Positions 17,036 to 27,832 of a DNA stretch of 64,000 bases are shown here, piece by piece. The stretch lies in assembly GCA_026645575.1 (NCBI GenBank), contig JAPKMW010000062.1, positions 4,807-68,806 on the forward strand. The letters run 5' to 3'. Within the stretch, counting starts at the first letter, position 1. Each line of letters begins with the position of its first letter. Made by a program: the position numbers and the translations under genes. The stretch comes from Caldilineaceae bacterium (GTDB lineage: Bacteria > Chloroflexota > Anaerolineae > Caldilineales > Caldilineaceae). The notes under the pieces were generated by a model, which was not told the DNA's origin, made no database searches, and worked only from the letters and a program-made list of their open reading frames with translations.

Positions 17036-17149
17036 GTTCCCCACAAGTCCTGGCCAGTGGTAGATTCTAGTATCATAGAAGTGGGTAAGAGAAAAGATCG
17101 TTCATGCCCCAGAGAGAGAATCTACCACTGGCCAGGACTTGTGGGGAAC
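17036..17149. repeat. 33-bp perfect inverted repeat with 48-base loop
   Basis: Arms 17036-17068 and 17117-17149 are exact reverse complements; the arm holds a smaller palindrome CTGGCCAG. Total length 114 bp. It looks like a MITE-type or extragenic palindromic element between the ubiquitin-receiver gene and the cohesin-like gene. Confidence 0.85.
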
Positions 17150-17283
17150 CGTAAGTGGAGTGGGGAAGGTTAGGTGGGGGTAAAAAATCTACCCCCGACA
17201 GGGTGATGGGGTGCATGAAAATCACCCCATCACCCCTTCACACCTTCAGCATTCCCTTGAGGAGCGAAAAAGGAAACCAACGT

Positions 17284-18107
17284 ATGAAACTTACCATCTC
17301 GGCTTTCTCACCGCGCTGCTGTTGGCGGTGGTGGGCGTCGTTTGGGGAACGGCGCCCACCACCGCACAGACGATCCATGTCCAAAGTCCGGCCCGGCTCG
17401 CCATGCCAGAGGCAGTCGCGGCAACTACAGGAGTAAGTGTCACCGTGCCAATTGCCTTTCAGCATGGCGGCAATGCGATTGGCAGCACCACCTTTTCCAT
17501 TGACTTTGATCAAAGCTGTCTCACTTTTGATGCGCGCACGAGTGTGCAATTCAAGCTACTGCCGGCCTTTCGGGGTTCCTTCAGCTATGACGCCACCGAT
17601 GGCAACGGTGAAGTGGACATTACGATTGCCGATTACTCCCTCCCGATTGCCAGTTTGCCCGATGCTGATCCCTTATTGACAGTGCGGTTCACCCCCACTT
17701 GCACACCCACGGCCAACACGACGATCGTCGCGCCCGTGCGCTTTTCCAGCGAGATTGTGGCGAGTTTTGGTGATGTCAATGGCCTGGATGTGGCTGGTAC
17801 AACCGCAGACGGCTCGGTTGCGATCCAGGCGCCAAGCGGGAACACGCCAACGCCCACGATGACCGCGACCGCCACGCCAACACCTGGTCCTGGCACGCCC
17901 AGCGCTACCCCCACCGCCACCCCCACCGCCACCCCAACCGTCACACCAACGCCTGGCCCCGGCACCCCCAGCGCTACCCCCATCGACGCGACGCCGACTA
18001 TCACGCCGGTCGCCGGTACGCCCCGCGCCACGGCAACCGATGCGACACCAACCCCAACGCCGCCCTATCGCTACTATGCGCCATTGCAGCGTTATGCAGC
18101 GCCCTAG
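17284..18107 (+). CDS. Secreted cohesin-like protein with Thr/Pro-rich tail (apparent one-base shift near start)
   Basis: About 274 residues if a shift is corrected. AAGGAAACC precedes an ATG at 17284, but the frame of that ATG is lost near 17302, while the rest of the gene reads from another frame that has only a GTG start at 17211. Restoring one G at about 17302 gives a perfect signal peptide (MKLTIS..FLTALLLAVVGV ending TTAQ). The mature part VSVTVPIAFQHGGNAIGSTTF...DFDQSCLTFD resembles a cohesin/carbohydrate-binding beta-sandwich. It ends in a low-complexity Thr/Pro region with imperfect TPTATPT and GPGTPSATP repeats, then YRYYAPL. Probably an exported surface protein; no dockerin partner is visible. 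Confidence 0.65.
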
Positions 18108-18144
18108 TAGTTTGCCCCTGTAATTCTAGGAAAACCGGTTATAA

Positions 18145-18177
18145 AGAAAGCAGGGTTTTGACAAAACCCTGCTTTCT
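18145..18177. terminator. Bidirectional terminator hairpin
   Basis: Perfect 15-bp stem AGAAAGCAGGGTTTT / AAAACCCTGCTTTCT with a 3-base loop, between two convergent genes. A T-rich tail follows on the minus-strand side through the upstream ATAAAG and an A-rich tail on the other. Confidence 0.75.
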
Positions 18178-18203
18178 AAAAATTAACTAATCAGACGACG
18201 GCC

Positions 18204-19277
18204 TCATTGCCCCCAATCCATCGGCCAGGGGGCGGGGAAGTTGGAGGTGACTTCAACCGGCTTGCCGGTCTGATAGGACTCAACAATGGCGCAGCAGATT
18301 TCGACCACATGGGCCGCTTGTGCGCCGGTGGGGCGTTGGGGTCGGCCATCCTTGATGGCGTCGTGAATTTCGACGACGGAACGCCCCCATTCAATGCCCT
18401 GGAACGGTTCACGCACATAGGGCACCGGCTCATACTTCTTGCCAAATTCGCTAAACTCGACCGGCGCATGGAAATCTTGGAAGCTGCCGATCCAGAGCGA
18501 CCCCAGGTCACCGTGGAACTCTAGGCCCCGCTGCTTGCCGTGATGGCCGACGTAGAAGTTGGTGGTCAAGCGCACGACCGTGCCATTCTCTAATTCAACG
18601 GCGGCTACCACCCAATCCGGTGTATCAATGTGAAAGGCCACGCCCTCTTTGGTTACACGATCAGGGTGCAGCACCTTGCCAAAAGCGGTGACTCGGCGCG
18701 CCGGCCCAAAGAAGGTCGTTGCGAGTGTCAGCGGATAGACGCCCACATCAAAGAGAGCGCCGACATCATAGAAGGGGCCGGGGTTGGGATGCCAGGCTTC
18801 AATGCGCCCCCAGTTCACCTCGGCATAGACGACGCGCACCGGGCCGGTCATACCATCGCGGATCGCCTTCCAGACCGTCTGCTGCGCCTCGCCCATGTAG
18901 GTGACCGGCGAGCAACTAAGCCGTAAGCCCTTCTCCGCGGCCAGATCGACCAGCCGTTTGGCCTCGGCATATTGCATGGCAATCGGCTTTTCGCTATGGA
19001 CATGTTTACCAGCGTTGAGACATTTGGTGATCACTTCGGGGTGGGCGTGGTGAATGGTTAGGTTGACAATCAGATCAATGCTCTCATCGGCCAGCATCTC
19101 CTCCAGCGAGCCATAGGCGCGGCCACCATATTGCTCAACCAGTTGCTCGGCCCGTCCTGGCATCACATCGGTTGCGCCGACTAATTCTAATTGCGAATAG
19201 GGTTTCATGGTGCGTGCATAGGGGCCGGCAATATTGCCGCAGCCGGCAATACCGACGCGCAAGGGTTGTTCACTCAT
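18204..19277 (-). CDS. Gfo/Idh/MocA-family NAD(P)-dependent sugar dehydrogenase
   Basis: 357 residues. The N-terminal Rossmann motif is VGIAGCGNIAG (residues 8-18), and the family motif EKP occurs in GKHVHSEKPIAM near residue 95; the C-terminal alpha/beta domain begins with CSPVTYMGEAQQT. These enzymes oxidise or reduce sugars and inositols using NAD(P). The exact substrate cannot be assigned. ATG at 19277 has GGAGCAACCC upstream. It is transcribed alone and shares a terminator hairpin with the convergent cohesin-like gene. Confidence 0.87.
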   Translation of the reverse strand: MSEQPLRVGIAGCGNIAGPYARTMKPYSQLELVGATDVMPGRAEQLVEQYGGRAYGSLEEMLADESIDLIVNLTIHHAHPEVITKCLNAGKHVHSEKPIAMQYAEAKRLVDLAAEKGLRLSCSPVTYMGEAQQTVWKAIRDGMTGPVRVVYAEVNWGRIEAWHPNPGPFYDVGALFDVGVYPLTLATTFFGPARRVTAFGKVLHPDRVTKEGVAFHIDTPDWVVAAVELENGTVVRLTTNFYVGHHGKQRGLEFHGDLGSLWIGSFQDFHAPVEFSEFGKKYEPVPYVREPFQGIEWGRSVVEIHDAIKDGRPQRPTGAQAAHVVEICCAIVESYQTGKPVEVTSNFPAPWPMDWGQ

Positions 19278-19334
19278 GGGTTGCTCCTTTGGTAAAAGTA
19301 GATGAATTGCGATTAAATTACCCTCGTAATTGTA

Positions 19335-19809
19335 TCACACTTCTTCCCAAAACAGGCGTTCAAAGCCCAACGCAACAACAGCATAGGTGCGGAGACGGAG
19401 GTTGCTGTAAGTCGTCGTGAGCAACGTACGATAATTCTGCAACTGACGGCGCGCTTCTTGCACAGCCAGGTTCAGCTAACAATGCCTGGATCACACTTTC
19501 GGTGTACTCGTAGTGACCTTCACCAATCTTCAACAAGCGGATATTGAACCAAATTTCATTATGCAGTTCAGGCGCTGCGCCCAAGGCCGGTAAACCGGCC
19601 AGGAGTTGCTGTTGCGCCGGCGTCAACGCAGGAACAGCATTCTGTTCCAAGGCTGGTGTGTTAGTTGGAATCAAGACTGGAGCAGTGTTGTTGGCTTGGG
19701 ACGGTAAAGGAAGAACGGCAGCGGGTGTAGGCGGCGGAAAGACACAGCCGGCTAGCAGCAACGCTGTCACCGCCCCAGTCAACCACCGTAAGTAAAGTCG
19801 CTTTGTCAT
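19335..19809 (-). CDS. Lipoprotein, unknown function, with one-base frameshift near 19469
   Basis: Starts at ATG 19809 with a lipoprotein signal (RLYLRWLTGAVTALLLAGC), then a Pro-rich spacer and a helical domain. As read, the frame continues to 19360 with an unlikely Cys-rich tail. Removing one C at 19469-19470 joins SVIQALLAE to a fluent helical tail LAVQEARRQLQNYRTLL and ends FERLFWEEV at the TGA 19335-19337. I therefore think the real protein is about 157 residues and that this sequence carries a single-base insertion, either an assembly error or a true mutation. I do not recognise a family. Confidence 0.6.
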
Positions 19810-19915
19810 AGCATGATCTCCACAAATAGGCATTACAATTTGCGTTGTGAGCCATTCTATCACAAAGGAAGGGCGAAGTTGTTACGTGTTTATTAACGCT
19901 CTCTTACAACGGGTA

Positions 19916-19948
19916 ACACCTGACAGGTTTTGGAAACCTGTCAGGTGT
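19916..19948. repeat. 15-bp perfect hairpin (ACACCTGACAGGTTT type)
   Basis: Arms 19916-19930 and 19934-19948 with a three-base loop lie between two minus-strand genes, just after the SH3b protein gene. There is no T-run, so it may be a dispersed palindromic repeat rather than an intrinsic terminator. Confidence 0.6.
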
Positions 19949-19972
19949 GTACGCCGCAAATGTCAACAGAAC

Positions 19973-21817
19973 CTAGAACTGTAAGATCCAATTGCCTGAT
20001 CCATCGGGATCAGGGACGAAGGTAACCCAGAGGTCAAGCGTCTGTTCGGCTTCCAACATGAAATCATCATTTCCGCTCAGACCGCGCCAGGGTGAACTGG
20101 CGCTAAAGGCAATCATGCCGGGATAGACCAGCAGACTGATTGACTCGCCTGGTTGCAGATCAAATTCGCTGGCGCCCACCACCACGCGATAGCGTTGGTC
20201 CAACGTAAAGCGAATTTGTTGTTCAAAGCCATTGTGAATCACCAGCAGAGCCTGACCAGGGGGTATACCCTGGACAATCGTGGGTGTCGCCTCAGCAACG
20301 GGCGCAGCTTCCGCTTGGCCCGTTTCGGTTGCGGCTGTGTCATTGCCGCCAGTTGTTGCGGTCGTGTTACCCTCCGTCGTCGGGGCAGCCACTGGGGTCG
20401 GCGCTAGGCGACCATCGGTCACTTCGGCAACGGGTAAGGTACTGACACTGCCTTCGCAATTGACAAAGCCGGAGGTGCCGGCGACCCAGCCACCAGGCGC
20501 CACCTGATCACTGACAGCCAACCATTGCCCTTCAGCGTCGCGTCCGGTGACAACGACAGAGGCGGTTTGTTGGTCACTACGGATTTTCGAGACAATTTGG
20601 TATTGCAAGCCCGGCCCGCTGCGCACATTCAACACCGGCACCAGGAGTTGACAAGTGATCTGCTGCGGCTGTTGCTGCGGCTGTTGCGTCCCTGCCGCCA
20701 GTGTACCAGCGTCCGCAACGATGGGTTGCAACAGCAGTACCTTCTCCTGGCTGTTGGCGACAGCGCCTACGTTGGCGACTTCGACCAAAGCGTAATAGAT
20801 CCCCGGTTCAGCATCATTCGGCGCCCATTCACACACCGTGCGACCATCGGCCTCCAGACAACTACGCAGGTATAAGATAGCCGGTGTATCCGGCTCAGTT
20901 ATCAATTCCTGGACGCCAGCCGGTGGTAATTCATAAGTGGCGCCGGCGTAAAAAATCTGCTCCCGTTGACCAGTGCGGTTTTGCAGCCAGATCTGGTTAT
21001 CAGGCGGTGTACCGGCGGCTTGCAGGGCCAGATTGACGCCCTGACTGTTAACCACCTCATAAAACTGGTCACGGTCAAGCAGATAGGGATCCCAAAAACA
21101 GCCTTCCTGTGTTTCGGGCAGGTTGGCGTCACAGTTGAACAAATTGAGAACCGCTGTCACACGTGGCAACGATAAGCCAATCGAGCGCAAGGGCGCCAGG
21201 TTATAGGTCGCGCCTTCGACAAAGAAGCGTACGTTGGCTTCGGTGCGATTGGCAATAATGGTGCCTTCAACTGGTCCAGCATATTCAGCATCTAACGCGG
21301 TGACATCGGTGGTAACCGGCTGCGTTACCGTCGGATCAGTGGTGACCGCTGCCGTGGCTGCAGTAGTCACAGCGGCTGTCATGGTTGTCGCCGGGGAGGT
21401 GGTGATGACAGCGGTATTGGTCACCAGTTGATTGGAAACCGTCACTGGCTTCGACAAGGCAGCCGTCAGCGACAAAGCGGCTGTCTCGGAAAGGGCAACA
21501 GTTGGGCTGGCGGTTGGTGTCAAACGGGGGAGGACAACGGTAGAGCGCGGCGGTGTCGGCGCCACAGTTGACGTCAACATAACCGGCGCACGCACGGCTA
21601 CTTCCTGCTCGACCACATTAACGAGGGCATTTGCCATCACAAGCGCTTGATCGGCCTGCATCCCACTACTGAGGAGTGGACGGCGGAGATCAGCAGCCTG
21701 TACAGAAAGGGCGACAGGAGCGACAGGTTGGGTCAGGAGCGCATAGAACACGACCAAGGGGGCAATCGCCAATAGCCAGATGGTACGACGCATTTTCCCT
21801 CTTCCTTGCTTAAACAT
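19973..21817 (-). CDS. Secreted protein with SH3b domain
   Basis: About 614 residues from ATG 21817 (GAGGA five bases upstream); ATG 21793 (AGGAAGAGGG upstream) is a good alternative. A signal peptide (RRTIWLLAIAPLVVFYALL, cleavage near SVQA) is followed by about 130 Thr/Val/Ala-rich residues, two short beta modules with a repeated theme (VRFFVEGATYNLAPL.. and EQIFYAGATYELPPA..), then a bacterial SH3 domain (LVPVLNVRSGPGLQYQIVSKI ... GGWVAGTSGFV) and a C-terminal beta module with VVVGASEFDLQPGES. SH3b domains often bind cell-wall material. Likely an envelope-attached protein; two lipoproteins at 46.6-48.9 kb share the architecture. Confidence 0.75.
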   Translation of the reverse strand: MFKQGRGKMRRTIWLLAIAPLVVFYALLTQPVAPVALSVQAADLRRPLLSSGMQADQALVMANALVNVVEQEVAVRAPVMLTSTVAPTPPRSTVVLPRLTPTASPTVALSETAALSLTAALSKPVTVSNQLVTNTAVITTSPATTMTAAVTTAATAAVTTDPTVTQPVTTDVTALDAEYAGPVEGTIIANRTEANVRFFVEGATYNLAPLRSIGLSLPRVTAVLNLFNCDANLPETQEGCFWDPYLLDRDQFYEVVNSQGVNLALQAAGTPPDNQIWLQNRTGQREQIFYAGATYELPPAGVQELITEPDTPAILYLRSCLEADGRTVCEWAPNDAEPGIYYALVEVANVGAVANSQEKVLLLQPIVADAGTLAAGTQQPQQQPQQITCQLLVPVLNVRSGPGLQYQIVSKIRSDQQTASVVVTGRDAEGQWLAVSDQVAPGGWVAGTSGFVNCEGSVSTLPVAEVTDGRLAPTPVAAPTTEGNTTATTGGNDTAATETGQAEAAPVAEATPTIVQGIPPGQALLVIHNGFEQQIRFTLDQRYRVVVGASEFDLQPGESISLLVYPGMIAFSASSPWRGLSGNDDFMLEAEQTLDLWVTFVPDPDGSGNWILQF

Positions 21818-21982
21818 ACAATCCTCGTAAAACAATTTTACTGTAACGATAACGACTGCAATCGTAACATCTGTTATGATAACTTCTGTCATGATAACAG
21901 ACGTGGGGGAAGGGGCAACCGTTATTTACGAACAATGTTTGGCACTACCTTGATATTATATATTGGTTAAACGAGAAAGCCA

Positions 21983-22014
21983 ATAAAAAACGCAGGAGCA
22001 TGAGACTCCTGCGT
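21983..22014 (-). terminator. Rho-independent terminator of rpmG
   Basis: Minus-strand hairpin ACGCAGGAG/CTCCTGCGT with a 7-base loop followed by TTTTTTATTGG, about 60 bases after the rpmG stop codon. Confidence 0.85.
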
Positions 22015-22070
22015 CGTCAACCAAATCTTAATTGTAGAAAAACGTTATCCAATCGTACTTTGTTCCACGA

Positions 22071-22232
22071 TTACCGGGTTTCACGATAGATCACATGGCG
22101 ACGCAACGTCGGATCATATTTTTTCAATTCCAAACGGCCAGAATCATTGCGACGGTTTTTCTCCGTTAAATAAAAATGGGAACTCTCTGTGCTGCGTACC
22201 TTGACGATGACGCGCGGCCCCTTCTTTGCCAT
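22071..22232 (-). CDS. rpmG: 50S ribosomal protein bL33, zinc-free type
   Basis: 53 residues: [17 protein letters not shown] at the start, [10 protein letters not shown] in the middle and [17 protein letters not shown] at the end, matching bL33 throughout. The CxxC pairs found in zinc-binding bL33 are missing (the positions are occupied by non-Cys residues), so this is the C-minus form. AAGGAG lies ten bases before the ATG. It is a single gene with its own promoter and terminator. Confidence 0.95.
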   Translation of the reverse strand: MAKKGPRVIVKVRSTESSHFYLTEKNRRNDSGRLELKKYDPTLRRHVIYRETR

Positions 22233-22375
22233 GATGAAACTCCTTCAGCTACTCTTCCTTAAGCTACTCTTTTGATGCAAAAAACCCGATTCGATGCGAA
22301 AACTGCTAACGTGAGAACTTCATTCCGGGTAATATCATGAATCAGCATAAAACTGCCGAATTTTGAACTTTGACA

Positions 22376-22404
22376 AGTATAGCGCAACTAGAATTGAAAA
22401 GCAA
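22376..22404 (-). promoter_or_regulatory. Sigma70-type promoter of rpmG
   Basis: Minus-strand TTGCTT (22399-22404), exactly 17 bases, TATACT (22376-22381). This would give a leader of about 135 bases before the rpmG start codon. Confidence 0.7.
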
Positions 22405-22466
22405 GTTGGGCCACAACATAAATGCACTATGCAACATTACAGATGCAGTATGATGACACTATACCA

Positions 22467-23348
22467 TTAAAAGTAATGACCAATCAGCGGGCGCAGACGG
22501 TCAACCACCACTGGATCGACCACCCGGTGGTTGGTAATGATAGCGTAGGCCAAGGCATTCGCATAGGGCGAAGGCGGAGCGTCGGTCAATAGACGAATGG
22601 CATTGACCACTGCCGCTTTGGCGACTTCCGCATTATGCGTCAACGTCTGCACCACCATCTCCACCGTCACCGGCTCGGCGCTTTCGTGCCAAACATCGTA
22701 ATCAGTCACATGGGCCATGACGGCATAGCTCATCTCGGCTTCGCGCGCCAGTTGCGCTTCGGGGGTGGTAGTCATGCCGATAATATCCATGCCCCAACTA
22801 CGGAAGACACGACTTTCAGCCTTGGTGCTAAAGCGCGGCCCTTCCACAGTAATAAAGTTGCCGCCGAGGTGAGCTGTGGCCCCAGTTGCCTGTACGGCCC
22901 GATAGCAAATGTCACTCAGGAAAGTACAGAAGGGGTCGGCTACGCTGACATGCACCACCAGGCCGCCCGTTCCGGCTTGCGGATCATCAAAGAAGCTGAG
23001 GGCGCGGTTACAGGTGCGATCAAAGAGTTGATCGGGGATGACAATATGACCGGGCGCATATTTTTCCTGTAGACTACCGCAAGCGCTCACACCAATCAGA
23101 TACTCCACTCCTAGCAACTTGAAGCCATAGATATTAGCGCGCTGATTCAATTGGGTGGGGCTAATCCGATGGCCGCGGCCATGCCGGGCGAGAAAAGCCA
23201 CGCGTTGTCCATCCAAGGCGCCAACCAAATAGTTATCGGAAGGTGGGCCGAAAGGCGTCTCTAGCGCAATCTCTTCCACATCTTGTAAAGCTTCAATGTG
23301 ATAGACACCACTGCCGCCAATGACACCAAAGCGGATTTTTTCGCGCAT
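22467..23348 (-). CDS. mtnP: S-methyl-5'-thioadenosine phosphorylase
   Basis: 293 residues, the size of MTAP/PNP-type nucleoside phosphorylases of the trimeric class. Motifs: FGVIGGSGVYHIEAL (phosphate-binding start), FLARHGRGHRISP, GVSACGSLQEKYAPGHIVIPDQLFDRT, and VEGPRFSTKAESRVFRSWGMDIIGMT, the substrate pocket block. SACGSL is typical of methylthioadenosine- rather than guanosine-specific members. The enzyme splits methylthioadenosine into adenine and methylthioribose-1-phosphate, the first step of methionine salvage. The next gene on the same strand (RmlC-like) ends 28 bases upstream, so they may form an operon. Confidence 0.9.
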   Translation of the reverse strand: MREKIRFGVIGGSGVYHIEALQDVEEIALETPFGPPSDNYLVGALDGQRVAFLARHGRGHRISPTQLNQRANIYGFKLLGVEYLIGVSACGSLQEKYAPGHIVIPDQLFDRTCNRALSFFDDPQAGTGGLVVHVSVADPFCTFLSDICYRAVQATGATAHLGGNFITVEGPRFSTKAESRVFRSWGMDIIGMTTTPEAQLAREAEMSYAVMAHVTDYDVWHESAEPVTVEMVVQTLTHNAEVAKAAVVNAIRLLTDAPPSPYANALAYAIITNHRVVDPVVVDRLRPLIGHYF

Positions 23349-23376
23349 CTGTTGGTTTCTCCTTAGTCTCTATCAG

Positions 23377-23916
23377 CTAGGCCGGGAGCTTAGCCGGCTC
23401 CAGATTCCGCCAAAACGGATTTTGTTGATCACGATTGGAAAGCAGTGGCGACACAATTCCCCACGGCACAGCCAGATCCGGGTCATTCCAGGCAACACCC
23501 ATCTCATCATGACCATTGTAAAATTGATCAACCACATAGACAATGGTGGCATCGGTGAGAGCAAAGTAACCGTGGGCGACGCCGGAAGGAATAAAAATAC
23601 CCTGAGGAACAGCACCATCCACATCAAGCACAACACTGGCGCCATGAGTGGGGGAGGAGCGGCGCAAGTCAGCCAGGCCAATGCGAATATGTCCCTGCAA
23701 AACATACCAATAATCGACCTGGTGAAAATGATAGTGAAGGCCACGCAAGACGCCGGCGATGCTATCACTGCGATTGGACTGCACCTGCCCCCAGCTTCGT
23801 TCAGGAAACCATTCGGTGCGAAAGGTTTCGATAAAGCGACCACGGTCATCACCGAACAATTTTAAATCAACGACTTTGACGCCGGCAATTTGCGTCAACT
23901 CTCGAATAACGGGCAT
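23377..23916 (-). CDS. rfbC: dTDP-4-dehydrorhamnose 3,5-epimerase-like protein (RmlC family)
   Basis: 179 residues from ATG 23916 (AAAGGA upstream); a longer frame to 24039 has an implausible N-terminus. The cupin motif is QSNRSDSIAGVLRGLHYHF with the catalytic-base His61, followed by YWYVLQGHIRIGLADLR and the PSGVAHGYFALTD block. In RmlC this enzyme makes dTDP-4-keto-L-rhamnose for cell-surface sugars. No rmlA, B or D gene is adjacent, so it could be a related sugar epimerase. Some distance from family consensus (HYHF instead of HYQ) makes the precise substrate uncertain. Confidence 0.82.
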   Translation of the reverse strand: MPVIRELTQIAGVKVVDLKLFGDDRGRFIETFRTEWFPERSWGQVQSNRSDSIAGVLRGLHYHFHQVDYWYVLQGHIRIGLADLRRSSPTHGASVVLDVDGAVPQGIFIPSGVAHGYFALTDATIVYVVDQFYNGHDEMGVAWNDPDLAVPWGIVSPLLSNRDQQNPFWRNLEPAKLPA

Positions 23917-24039
23917 AAATTGATTAATTCCTTTAGCATTGGTAAAATCAGGGAAAATACGTATAGTAGCAAGAGACCAGTATAGCACACGCACCGGCGA
24001 TTCATCCAAATAAATCGTCACTCCTAGCGAATCCATCAC

Positions 24040-24368
24040 GAAGGCATCGATTACAAAATAATGGATTACGGTTAAGTTAATTAGACAACGAACACCTCAA
24101 AACTCTGCCATATACAGTTTAAGTTCTAGACAGATATAAAGAGATATAGTATAGTAGAGGACAATGTACGTAATTACAGAAAAAGCGATGTCCAAGAGCG
24201 TGATAACAGCCTCGTGCTGCTGGTTTGCTTGTGTAACGACTTAGCCCGCTCCTAGCCGCACCCCCGCGGGGGTGCGGCTAGGAGCGGAGTAGTTACTTGC
24301 ATGTATATTTTCTAAGCAGATCACTGTAAGTGTATTTCTGTAAGTATATTTAATGGGAAGCGACCTTT
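24040..24368. other. Intergenic region with REP-like palindrome
   Basis: AT-rich region between the RmlC-like gene and a small plus-strand gene. Its only clear structure is the perfect 38-bp palindrome at 24248-24285, annotated separately. Confidence 0.5.
24248..24285. repeat. REP-like palindrome family, copy A (38 bp, perfect)
   Basis: Perfect palindrome with half-site GCTCCTAGCCGCACCCCCG. Outside the palindrome it shares flanks with the other copies: GTAACGACTTAGCCC on the left and AGTAGTTAC on the right. Confidence 0.85.
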
Positions 24369-24584
24369 ATGAGTACATTAGTTTTTATTTTGCTTGTTCT
24401 GTTTGGTCTCAGCTTACTTTGCGCGCTTCTCATCATCAGTGCGGCTGTTGTCTCCAGCCGTTCCAGTAAGCGTCTGGCTGCCAAGGGTTTGATCGACCCG
24501 ACGGAAGAAACACCGATACCGACAAAGAATGATTCATCAGCGGTAAAGCGCCAAGAGCAAACAACGACACGTATGGCGATTTAG
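24369..24584 (+). CDS. Small single-pass membrane protein, unknown
   Basis: 71 residues: a hydrophobic helix (LVFILLVLFGLSLLCALLIISAAVV) followed by a polar, lysine-containing tail. The ribosome site is weak (GGGAAG about 12 bases upstream). No family recognised. It stands alone between two palindromic repeats; it could be a real small membrane protein or a chance frame. Confidence 0.5.
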   Translation: MSTLVFILLVLFGLSLLCALLIISAAVVSSRSSKRLAAKGLIDPTEETPIPTKNDSSAVKRQEQTTTRMAI

Positions 24585-24943
24585 CAAAACAGTGAGTGTG
24601 ATAAGTCGGTTACCCCAATAAACGCACACCGTATCCCAGATCACTAGCCAAACCACCCTTCCTTTTGGTATACTTACCCTAATCACAAAAGCGGGTGGTA
24701 TTTCCCGTTGCGTAATTGATAATGAGAGCATTCTCACACCGGCTTATGGGTGAAGATGGCCGGCGCGGTGAGTTTGCGTTGGTTGCTGAGGATCAGTTAT
24801 TTATCTGTGACTATTCAGCCTGCTCCTAGCCAGTCCGTGACTGGCCACCCATCGCCAGTCACGGACTGGCTAGGAACTCAATATTTACATTTATCTCAGC
24901 AACCAGTGGTCAAGGGATCTGCCGCTCATATGAGGAGGATGTT
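24585..24943. other. Intergenic region upstream of ftsH
   Basis: About 360 bases without a convincing gene. It contains the palindromic repeat copy B (24824-24875) about 70 bases ahead of the ftsH start and probably the ftsH promoter, which I could not place with confidence. Confidence 0.45.
24824..24875. repeat. REP-like palindrome family, copy B (22-bp arms)
   Basis: Arms 24824-24845 and 24854-24875 are exact complements around the loop CACCCATC. The outer part (CTCCTAGCCAG) matches copies A and C; the inner part (AGTCCGTGACTGGC) matches copy D at 60.0 kb, so this copy bridges the two subtypes. Confidence 0.8.
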
Positions 24944-26764
<1,821 letters not shown>

Positions 26765-26768
26765 GATT

Positions 26769-27747
26769 ATGAGTGAGTCATCCTTGAATCTTCGTTCAAC
26801 ACCGTGGCATCGTTTCCTGGCGCGTGGCTTTGAAGATACGGTCGGGCGCGAGCGGGTAGTGGTGAAGAACGAATCCCCCCATCGGCAGCGAACCGCCAAA
26901 GGTCGATACGGTGCTGCTGCGGCGGGAAACGCCGACATGGACAGAAGCGCAACGCAATCTGCTGCCGGACGGCATTCGCGACACCGATGCATCCACGATT
27001 TTAATTGAATTCAAGTATACGGAGTCGCTGACGCTGGATGCCATCTGGCAAGCGGTGGGGTATGACTATTTCTATCGAGCCAACCATGAACTGACACAGG
27101 CGGAAGTTAGCACCTTCATCCTCTGCGCCAAAACGCCACAAGCCGACCGGTTAGCGGTTTTTGGCTACGAAAAGACGGAGTTACCGGGGGTCTACCGCAG
27201 CCAAAACATCTATGTCGCGCACATTACGCTGCTGGCGCTGAATGAGTTACGCGACGAACCGCACAATGCGTTGGTGAAGGCGTTTGCCAGTCGAGCGAAG
27301 GAAAAAGCCAAAGCTTTTCGTCTGTTGCGGCGCTTTTGGCGCTTGTCTACGGAATTGTTGTTGATGTTCAAAGTCTTACAGGCTGTCTGGTCGTTACCGG
27401 AAGGAGCTACCATGAGTGAAATCTTGACACCCGAGCGTGTACTCGAGCTGGGAGAGGAATGGAAACGGCTTTTACTGAGCGATCTACCGCAGGAAGAGCT
27501 TGATGCGTATCTTAACCCGGACTACAAACGCGGCCTCGTCGATTCCGGTCGCGAAGAAGGTGCGAAAACGGGTAAACTCGAAACGCTCCAACAAATTTTG
27601 CAGCACCGTTTGGGAGCGATGCCGGCTACGGTTTGGGAACGGTTATCCCACTGTACACTGATCGAATTGAACGATCTCGTCAACGCGGCGTTGGATGCGA
27701 CAACTTGGGCAGAATTTGTAACTGCTTTGCCAAAAAGAACAAGTTAG
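26769..27747 (+). CDS. PD-(D/E)XK-like / DUF4351-type protein, split by a shift in a C-run
   Basis: About 325 residues if repaired. Reading starts at ATG 26769 four bases after ftsH ends (PWHRFLARGFEDTVGRERVVVKNES), but the frame is lost in the run of six C at 26875-26880; with five C it joins PIGSEPPKVDTVLLRRETP and continues to 27747. The acidic residue in KVDTVLL and the ExK of TILIEFKYTES suggest the PD-(D/E)XK nuclease core of Rpn-like proteins. The C-terminus (LETLQQILQHRLGAMPATVWERL ... TTWAEFVTALP) resembles DUF4351. Homopolymer miscount or real phase change cannot be told apart here. Confidence 0.6.
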
Positions 27748-27832
27748 CTCACATTTCTGGTAATTGTCAACTGCCTTGTTGCTGGTGGTACTGATCCTGC
27801 TGATCATTGAATGATTCACTTGAAGCGCGCCA

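Noticed and set aside
16825..17070. 81-codon plus-strand frame after the ubiquitin-receiver gene.
   Set aside because: No ribosome site, runs into the 33-bp inverted repeat, and resembles nothing.
17160..17240. GGGTGATGGGG / CCCCATCACCCC complementarity upstream of the cohesin-like gene, considered as a riboswitch.
   Set aside because: Only a simple hairpin is visible; no known riboswitch core was recognised.
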